In this document: piece after piece, positions 1 to 3,737 of the stretch
Position numbering within the stretch: the first letter of the stretch is position 1
How the letters are laid out: each line of letters starts with the position of its first letter
Source: Planctomycetaceae bacterium
GTDB lineage: Bacteria; Planctomycetota; Planctomycetia; Pirellulales; Thermoguttaceae
DNA: 10,542 nucleotides
Assembly: GCA_031257725.1 (NCBI GenBank)
Contig: JAIROD010000247.1
Location: forward strand, 1 to 10,542
Direction of reading: 5' to 3'
Position numbers and translations under genes: made by a program
The notes under the pieces: generated by a model
The model's database searches: none
What the model was told of the DNA's origin: nothing
Seen by the model: only the letters and a program-made list of their open reading frames with translations

Positions 1-8
1 AAAAAATA

Positions 9-132
9 TTATTCATGTTTTACGCGGTCTGTAACTTCTTTACGTTTTGCTTTATTGAAACGTTCAAGCGTTCCGACGAGGTAACCGGTGGTTCGGCAAA
101 CCATAACCAATTTCAGAATCATAAATCGTGTG
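9..132 (-). pseudogene. Truncated 3'-tail copy of nrdD (copy A)
   Basis: This segment matches the 3' end of the full nrdD gene at 3738-6128. From the stop codon inward about 70 bases are identical to the real gene, and the identity continues past the stop to the window edge. Further in, the match resumes with the codons for the H..DS.IGYG stretch near residue 720 of NrdD. About 110 bp between these parts are missing, including all three cysteine codons of the zinc site. The deletion shifts the frame, so this is not a working reductase end. The tail frame stays open as a 37-codon ORF (9-122) that starts with ATG and keeps the glycyl-radical motif TTGYLVG and the C-terminal KHE. I see no good ribosome binding site for that ORF. 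It lies directly after the antitoxin-like gene at 163-366. Most likely a remnant; a peptide product is possible but unproven. Confidence 0.8.
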
Positions 133-162
133 CAGACCTGTTAGACGCAGTTGCGTATATTT

Positions 163-366
163 TTACACATTATTATTTTTCACATATTCATCAGCTTTCT
201 TTGCTAATTCTTCAATGGTCATGTCTTCAAACAAATTTTCCTGCCATTTTGTATAATCAAATGGTTCCCTCTGAATTAACATTATGAAACGTTCTGCCTC
301 TACCAGTCCCAAATGCTCTGACAATATTTCCATACCTTCATTCTTTATTAATGTATCTGTTTTCAT
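163..366 (-). CDS. Small antitoxin-like protein paired with a PIN gene (copy A)
   Basis: The 67-residue acidic protein starts 2 nt after the stop of the PIN gene at 369-803. A GAGGT ribosome binding site lies inside the last PIN codons, so the two are translationally coupled. It shares a nearly identical core with the protein at 2569-2781: LGLVEAERFIMLIQ, then FDYTKWQENLFEDMTIEE. The N- and C-terminal ends differ. Small proteins of this look are found beside PIN genes, and the likely role is the antitoxin of a type II system in which the toxin is encoded first. No DNA-binding motif is obvious to me. Its partner carries an in-frame stop, so this copy may now be an orphan that could still neutralise related toxins. 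The antitoxin role is inferred from context, not from a recognised domain. Confidence 0.7.
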   Translation of the reverse strand: MKTDTLIKNEGMEILSEHLGLVEAERFIMLIQREPFDYTKWQENLFEDMTIEELAKKADEYVKNNNV

Positions 367-368
367 TC

Positions 369-803
369 TTAGACCTCAAACCGTTTAATAAAATTTATTG
401 GATCCGTTATAACAATATTATCAATATTTTTATTTAACAAATTATCGTCGGTTGTTACATAATATTTACATTCTGCTTCAATTGCGCATGCTATATGAAT
501 TGAATCTTTTATTTTAATGTTTTGTTTTCGTATTTTTTTTGCTAATAATATATTATCTTCAGAATATTGTATATTAACACTTGCAAATTTTTTCCATTTT
601 TGTATTTGATTTCTTCTATTATCAAAGGGATTAAAATAAATTTCATAATCCATCATCTATGACCATGCAAGTTCAAAAACTTTATTGATAATTTGTAATT
701 GTATGTATGTCTTAGCTTCTGCTTCAAGATAGTTTCTCAATATAGTTTGATCATCGTATGGACGATTAAAGCTACAATTATCCAAATAAATTCTATTTTC
801 CAT
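369..803 (-). pseudogene. PIN-domain toxin gene interrupted by an in-frame amber codon (copy A)
   Basis: Reading from ATG at 803-801 gives 144 codons collinear with the intact PIN gene at 2785-3219 and of exactly the same length, but codon 49 is TAG (659-657). The N-terminal part begins MENRIYLDNCSFNRPYDDQ and carries the first PIN acidic residue (Asp8). The part after the stop begins MMDYE and holds the remaining acids (the MDYE glutamate, the aspartate in KDSIHIACAIEAE, and TTDD). A GAAAGG ribosome binding site precedes the ATG by 6 nt. PIN proteins are metal-dependent RNases and usually the toxin of VapBC-like systems. The intact copy has Phe (TTT) at codon 49; an ancestral Tyr codon would need one base change. 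Two ATG codons follow the TAG directly, so reinitiation could make a 95-residue fragment without the first acid. No other frameshift is visible, so the lesion looks recent. Readthrough or sequencing error are alternatives. Confidence 0.8.
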
Positions 804-895
804 AAACTACCTTTCATACAATATATATTATTTCATTATGCAATATATTGGGCGGATTATTTTTTGTATGATTTTTATACACTTTTTTGCGCAAT

Positions 896-1000
896 TGCAC
901 ATAACATTCCGGCTATTGACAACATTGAATAAAATTTATTTTACCAGTTTTTTTTCAAATTCCAAGTCCCCGCAAAATAGGAAACACCGAGTTATACAAA
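896..1000. repeat. Intergenic repeat flanking the left PIN module
   Basis: About 100 bp here align with 3577-3685. Shared blocks include ACAACATTGAA and AAAATAGGAAACACCG, joined by similar sequence such as AACATTCYGGC. The second block also occurs in a slightly changed form near 2340-2355. In both full copies the repeat lies on the far side of the toxin-antitoxin genes from the nrdD tail, so it may mark the other edge of the duplicated module. I see no gene in it. Confidence 0.6.
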
Positions 1001-1030
1001 ACTCCTGACTCGACACAAGTCAGGAGTTTT
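998..1030 (-). terminator. Intrinsic terminator after the DJ-1 gene
   Basis: A perfect 13-bp inverted repeat (AAAACTCCTGACT and its complement) encloses a 7-nt loop. It begins 19 nt past the stop codon of the DJ-1-family gene. The stem starts with four A and ends with four T on either strand, so it could stop transcription from both sides. Confidence 0.8.
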
Positions 1031-1049
1031 GCTTTGGGCATATTTGAAA

Positions 1050-1577
1050 TTATTTCAATGCCTTCAAAAGGTTTGGCAAAAGAGCCGAAATGGAATTTTC
1101 GGTTTGAGCGGTGTAGATATTGCCGTCAACAACCGATTGTTCATCTGTTCCGATGCATCCTTTGACAACCGATTTGATAAACGGATGCAAGGCAACTTTT
1201 TTCCCTTTTCCGATTTCAAGGTTGTCGTACAACAATGCCGCTGCGCAATGACCAACCAAAATTTTGTTGTTGTCATCGAAAGTTTTGATGACTTCCAACA
1301 TATCCTGATTGAATATTTTGTCGGCATTTTCCGCGAATTTGGGCATCGCGTCGCCGCAAGCGAAAACAAGTACTTCGTATTTATTTTCGTTGCCTTTTAA
1401 GTTTGCAACGACATCGTCGGTCTGCAAACTGATACCCGAATTTGTTTTTATTTGCGTTGTTTCGGCGACCGCAAATGTTTTGTACGGAATTTCATTCTCG
1501 AAGAATGCTTCCAGATACTGAAACAAGCCTGCCCCATTTACGGGGTTGACGGCTAATACTGCAACTTTTTTTGCCAT
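1050..1577 (-). CDS. DJ-1/PfpI family protein (class I glutamine amidotransferase-like fold)
   Basis: The 175-residue protein starts at MAKKVAVLAVNPVNG. An in-frame ATG 13 codons upstream gives a longer reading, but the inner ATG has an AGGAG ribosome binding site 7-8 nt ahead, and DJ-1-type proteins normally begin this close to the first beta strand. The nucleophile elbow is visible as VGHCAAAL, with Cys111 the expected reactive cysteine; a second cysteine sits in VFACGDAMPK (Cys74). The family includes chaperones, glyoxalases, deglycases, proteases and redox sensors, and I cannot assign a specific activity. Its divergent neighbour is an HxlR-type regulator, an arrangement often seen for stress or electrophile response. 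It has its own promoter (1683-1710) and terminator (998-1030). It looks complete and intact. Confidence 0.85.
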   Translation of the reverse strand: MAKKVAVLAVNPVNGAGLFQYLEAFFENEIPYKTFAVAETTQIKTNSGISLQTDDVVANLKGNENKYEVLVFACGDAMPKFAENADKIFNQDMLEVIKTFDDNNKILVGHCAAALLYDNLEIGKGKKVALHPFIKSVVKGCIGTDEQSVVDGNIYTAQTENSISALLPNLLKALK

Positions 1578-1682
1578 GATTAAATCTCCTAATTTTAAAT
1601 TGTTAAATTTTTGCAAGTGAAATTAATTACAATTTCATTTGACTTACAACGCGGCAACGACACTGTCGCCACGCAATGCACC

Positions 1683-1710
1683 ATGATAGAGAGTTACTTC
1701 ATTATGTCAA
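1683..1710 (-). promoter_or_regulatory. Promoter of the DJ-1-family gene
   Basis: On the minus strand TTGACA (1710-1705) and TATCAT (1688-1683) are separated by 16 bp: a perfect -35 and a 5-of-6 -10 box. Transcription would start near 1676, giving a leader of about 100 nt. It faces away from the hxlR promoter. The roughly 40 bp between the two -35 boxes, which includes AGTTACC and an AT-rich stretch resembling a dyad, is the natural place for an HxlR operator. Confidence 0.7.
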
Positions 1711-1749
1711 GTAGAAACATATTTATAACATAGTTACCGAAAGAGACTA

Positions 1750-1778
1750 TTGACAAATATAAAGGTTTCCGCTATATT
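1750..1778 (+). promoter_or_regulatory. Promoter of the hxlR-like gene
   Basis: TTGACA and TATATT are separated by exactly 17 bp on the plus strand, a near-ideal housekeeping promoter. The predicted transcription start falls about 40 nt before the ATG at 1827 and just downstream of the TTG at 1779, which excludes that longer start. The boundaries may be off by one base. Confidence 0.75.
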
Positions 1779-1826
1779 TTGCGAAAATTGAATTTGTCTT
1801 TTTTTTCAATATTAGGAGAAAAACCA

Positions 1827-2168
1827 ATGATTACCAAAGAAGAATTGCCTGCGTGTCCTGTTGCGACGACGGTCAACTTGATCGGCAACAAGTGGAAAAT
1901 CCTTATTTTACGGGATTTACTTTCGGGGACAAAACGTTTTGGCGAATTAAGGCGAAGTGTTACAGGTATTAGTCAAAAAGTGTTGACTGATAATTTACGT
2001 GCGTTGGAGGAAGACGGCATTATCACACGAAAAATATTTGCGGAAGTTCCGCCACGTGTAGAATATTCGTTGACAGAATTAGGCGATTCGCTGCGTCCTG
2101 TGATCAATGTTTTAGCAGAATGGGGAACCGCCTATAAAACACGTCTGGAACAAAAAACAAATAAATGA
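1827..2168 (+). CDS. HxlR family winged-helix transcriptional regulator
   Basis: The 113-residue protein starts at MITKEELPACPV. AGGAG lies 8-9 nt upstream, and the promoter places the transcript start after the longer TTG alternative. The family core is plain: Cys10-Pro at the N-terminus, then LIGNKWKILILRDLLSG, RFGELRRSVTGISQKVLTDN (the recognition helix region), LEEDGIITRKIF and the wing PRVEYSLTELG. Length is typical for HxlR proteins, which bind DNA as dimers and often sense aldehydes, quinones or oxidants through the conserved N-terminal cysteine, as in HypR and YodB. It is the only clear plus-strand gene here and is transcribed divergently from the DJ-1-family gene, so it probably controls that gene and itself. 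The inducer is unknown. Confidence 0.92.
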   Translation: MITKEELPACPVATTVNLIGNKWKILILRDLLSGTKRFGELRRSVTGISQKVLTDNLRALEEDGIITRKIFAEVPPRVEYSLTELGDSLRPVINVLAEWGTAYKTRLEQKTNK

Positions 2169-2175
2169 CTTTTTG

Positions 2176-2198
2176 AAAGAATATGTTCACCATTCTTT
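2176..2198 (+). terminator. Weak hairpin after the hxlR-like gene
   Basis: AAAGAAT and ATTCTTT form a 7-bp AT-rich stem with a 9-nt loop, starting 8 nt after the stop codon and followed by an A-rich tract. There is no clear T run on the plus strand, so termination here is uncertain. Confidence 0.3.
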
Positions 2199-2254
2199 AA
2201 AAAACTTTATGGCAAAACAATATCTATACTCTTCGCACTTTATTTTTCGGTTGT

Positions 2255-2282
2255 GTAGAGACGCAATGCATTGCATCTCTAC
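2255..2282. repeat. 28-bp near-perfect palindrome
   Basis: The arms begin GTAGAGACGCAATG and are complementary over 14 bp with one mismatched position. The central 16 bp or so form a continuous palindrome around TGCATGCA-like sequence. It lies 87 bp after hxlR and could act as a terminator hairpin. Palindromes of the GTAGAGACGCAATGC type recur in several bacterial genomes as dispersed intergenic repeats; that link comes from memory, not from a search. A shorter piece, ACGCAATGCA, occurs near 1671. Confidence 0.65.
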
Positions 2283-2338
2283 GTAAGATTTCAGGCAATT
2301 GTGTAACTCTCAAAAAAAATGAAAACCGAAATTTTAAG

Positions 2339-2418
2339 TGAAATAGGAAACATCAGATTATAAAAAATCCCTCAAAAATAATCTGCGATAATCTGCGTAA
2401 TCTGCGGACAACAAAACA
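2339..2418. repeat. Intergenic repeat next to nrdD tail copy B
   Basis: This block aligns with 3655-3737, the sequence just after the stop codon of the real nrdD. Both hold AATAGGAAACA, then GATTATAAAAA, then a short tandem of the 9-10 bp unit TAATCTGYG (three times, at 2379-2407 here and at 3696-3724 by nrdD). The duplicated unit therefore covers the nrdD tail plus its downstream flank. The unit looks like a common dispersed motif of this genome. Confidence 0.65.
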
Positions 2419-2542
2419 TTATTCATGTTTAATTCGGTCTTTGACTTCTTGGTGTTTTGCTTTATTGAAACGTTCTAGGGTTCCGACGAGGTAGCCGGTG
2501 ATTCGGCAAACCATAACCAATTTCAGAATCATAAATTGTGTG
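2419..2542 (-). pseudogene. Truncated 3'-tail copy of nrdD (copy B)
   Basis: It has the same structure as the copy at 9-132: a short piece matching NrdD residues near 720-730, then the last 29 or so codons with stop, and the same missing segment of about 110 bp that held the zinc-site cysteines. The tail differs from the real nrdD at many bases. Most changes near the radical motif are synonymous, and the C-terminus reads KAKHQEVKDRIKHE where NrdD has KAKRKEVTDRVKHE. This suggests it comes from a diverged but once functional nrdD. The tail frame is open as a 37-codon ORF (2419-2532) containing RITGYLVGTLERF. Compared with copy A, it is less similar to the resident gene, so copy A has probably been recombined with the resident tail. 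Confidence 0.8.
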
Positions 2543-2568
2543 CAGACCTGTTATGTACAGTTGCGTAT

Positions 2569-2781
2569 TTAGTCTTTATTTTTCTTATTTTCATTTCTTA
2601 GCTTTGCGGCATTATTGTATATTTCTTCTATTGTCATATCCTCAAACAAATTTTCTTGCCATTTTGTGTAATCAAAAGTCTCTTTTTGAATGAGCATAAT
2701 AAACCGCTCCGCTTCAACTAATCCCAAATTTTTTATTAAAGTATTCATTCCTTCACATCTTATTACTGTATCTGGCTTCAT
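2569..2781 (-). CDS. Small antitoxin-like protein paired with a PIN toxin (copy B)
   Basis: The 70-residue protein starts 3 nt after the PIN gene stop, with AGGAG 7 nt ahead of the ATG and inside the last PIN codons, so it is coupled to the toxin. Its core LGLVEAERFIMLIQ...FDYTKWQENLFEDMTIEE is almost identical to the protein at 163-366, while the ends differ; the C-terminus is lysine- and asparagine-rich. It is probably the antitoxin of the neighbouring PIN protein. The gene order, toxin first, is the reverse of most VapBC operons. The assignment rests on gene pairing in two copies. Confidence 0.75.
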   Translation of the reverse strand: MKPDTVIRCEGMNTLIKNLGLVEAERFIMLIQKETFDYTKWQENLFEDMTIEEIYNNAAKLRNENKKNKD

Positions 2782-2784
2782 AAT

Positions 2785-3219
2785 TTATACTCCTAATTTT
2801 CTTATAAAATCCAATGGATTTATCACTTCTATTTCAGAAATATTTTTGTTTAATATTTTCCCATCGGTCGTGATAAAACATTCACATTCAGCTTCAATTG
2901 CACATGCAATATGTAAAGCATCTTTTCTTTTTATATTTTTTGCGGTTAATTCAAATCCTTTATTTAATATTTTTATTGTTGGGTCTATATCCACTACAGA
3001 TATATTTTTCCAGTTTAGAAAGGCATCTTTCCTGTCTAAAAAAGGGTTAAATGATATTTCATAATCCATCATAAAAGACCACGCTAATTGAAACGTATTT
3101 TTTAGTATCTCATTCTGAATGAATACCTTTGCCTGAGCTTCAAGATGAACATTAAGATTTGCCTGATCATCATAAGGTCTATTAAAACAACAATTATCCA
3201 AATATATTCTATTTTTCAT
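2785..3219 (-). CDS. PIN-domain protein, probable VapC-like toxin (copy B, intact)
   Basis: The 144-residue protein has the PIN layout: Asp8 in IYLDNC at the end of the first strand, Glu54 in MMDYE, Asp100 in KRKDALHIACAIEAE and Asp119 in FITTDG. These are the four acids expected to bind the catalytic metal ions. PIN toxins are ribonucleases that cut tRNA, rRNA or mRNA when freed from their antitoxin. The ATG is preceded by AAAGG at 6 nt. The start overlaps by 11 bp the 28-codon stump at 3209-3295, which marks a fusion point between two gene blocks. It forms one unit with the antitoxin-like gene at 2569-2781. It is only moderately similar to the broken copy at 369-803, although their partner proteins have almost identical cores. 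The RNA target cannot be read from sequence. Confidence 0.85.
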   Translation of the reverse strand: MKNRIYLDNCCFNRPYDDQANLNVHLEAQAKVFIQNEILKNTFQLAWSFMMDYEISFNPFLDRKDAFLNWKNISVVDIDPTIKILNKGFELTAKNIKRKDALHIACAIEAECECFITTDGKILNKNISEIEVINPLDFIRKLGV

Positions 3220-3295
3220 AGATAACCTTTCTTTTGAGTAGATTTATAGCTGTTTCAATATTTCTTTGATATTTTGGAGGAATATTAAGTTTCAT
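3209..3295 (-). pseudogene. 28-codon stump resembling the start of a small nucleotidyltransferase
   Basis: ATG lies 2 nt after the stop of the gene at 3298-3492, and the frame reads MKLNIPPKYQRNIETAI... for 28 codons, ending in TAG inside the first codons of the PIN gene. The opening looks like the N-terminal helix of minimal nucleotidyltransferase proteins, which continue into a GSL/GS motif after about 30 residues. That motif is absent: the sequence switches to the PIN module's ribosome binding site and start. I read it as a gene truncated by arrival of the PIN module. The family link is from memory of such N-termini and needs a search; it could instead be a spurious short ORF. Confidence 0.45.
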
Positions 3296-3297
3296 CT

Positions 3298-3492
3298 TTA
3301 GATTTTATCCGTTTGCTTTTTATGAGTTACATAATTTTCGCTTATTTCTTTTACTATATGTATCCCAAATTCCTGTGCTATTTTTTTGGCGTGGGTATTT
3401 ACCATCCTTACAATCTCATCCTTTTCCATATTATTCATTTCTTCATATAATTTTATTCTTATCTCGTCAAGTTCATTTTCATAATTATTCAT
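3298..3492 (-). CDS. 64-residue charged protein, possible antitoxin component
   Basis: The protein begins MNNYENELDEIRIKLYEE and is mostly charged and helical in character, with no membrane segment. A strong GGAGGT ribosome binding site lies 8 nt before the ATG, so translation is likely real. The next ORF (3209-3295) starts 2 nt after its stop, the usual layout of a coupled two-gene operon, but that partner is truncated. Short proteins opening with E.ELDxIRxKLYEE are found upstream of nucleotidyltransferase-like genes, in toxin-antitoxin-like pairs. On that basis it may be the surviving member of a broken pair. I recognise no domain, so the function is open. Confidence 0.6.
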   Translation of the reverse strand: MNNYENELDEIRIKLYEEMNNMEKDEIVRMVNTHAKKIAQEFGIHIVKEISENYVTHKKQTDKI

Positions 3493-3576
3493 TTTCTATG
3501 ACCTCCATCGGTGTACAGATGATTTATTTTGCCAGCACGGATGCGGGGCATAATTCATAAAATTCCGGTTTTAATT

Positions 3577-3737
3577 TCACCTAACATTCTGGCAATCGAC
3601 AACATTGAACCAAATCTATCCTACACGTTTATTTTCAAAATTCAAGCATCTTCCAAAATAGGAAACACCGGATTATAAAAATTCCTCCAAAAAAATAATC
3701 TGTGAAAATCTGTGTAATCTGCGGATAACAAAAAATA
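3577..3737. repeat. Intergenic repeats directly downstream of nrdD
   Basis: The first part (3577-3685) matches 896-1000 and the second (3655-3737) matches 2339-2418, the two overlapping around AAAATAGGAAACACCG. This is the only place where both flanks are joined, so it is the most likely parental arrangement. It ends in three TAATCTGYG-type units (3696-3724) and an A-rich stretch at the nrdD stop. There is no gene in 3493-3737. Confidence 0.6.

Noticed and set aside
699..932. Plus-strand ORF of 77 codons
   Set aside because: It lies antisense to the start of the broken PIN gene and in AT-rich intergenic repeat sequence; its composition is not protein-like.
1578..1616. Upstream ATG that would add 13 residues to the DJ-1-family protein
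   Set aside because: The inner ATG at 1577 has a good AGGAG site and matches the usual family start; the extension has no homology-like features.
1779..1826. TTG start that would extend the HxlR-type protein by 16 residues
   Set aside because: It overlaps the predicted promoter and transcription start; ATG at 1827 has a proper ribosome binding site.
2379..2407. TAATCTGCG tandem as a possible CRISPR-like array
   Set aside because: The units are only 9-10 bp and contiguous, with no spacers; it is a microrepeat.
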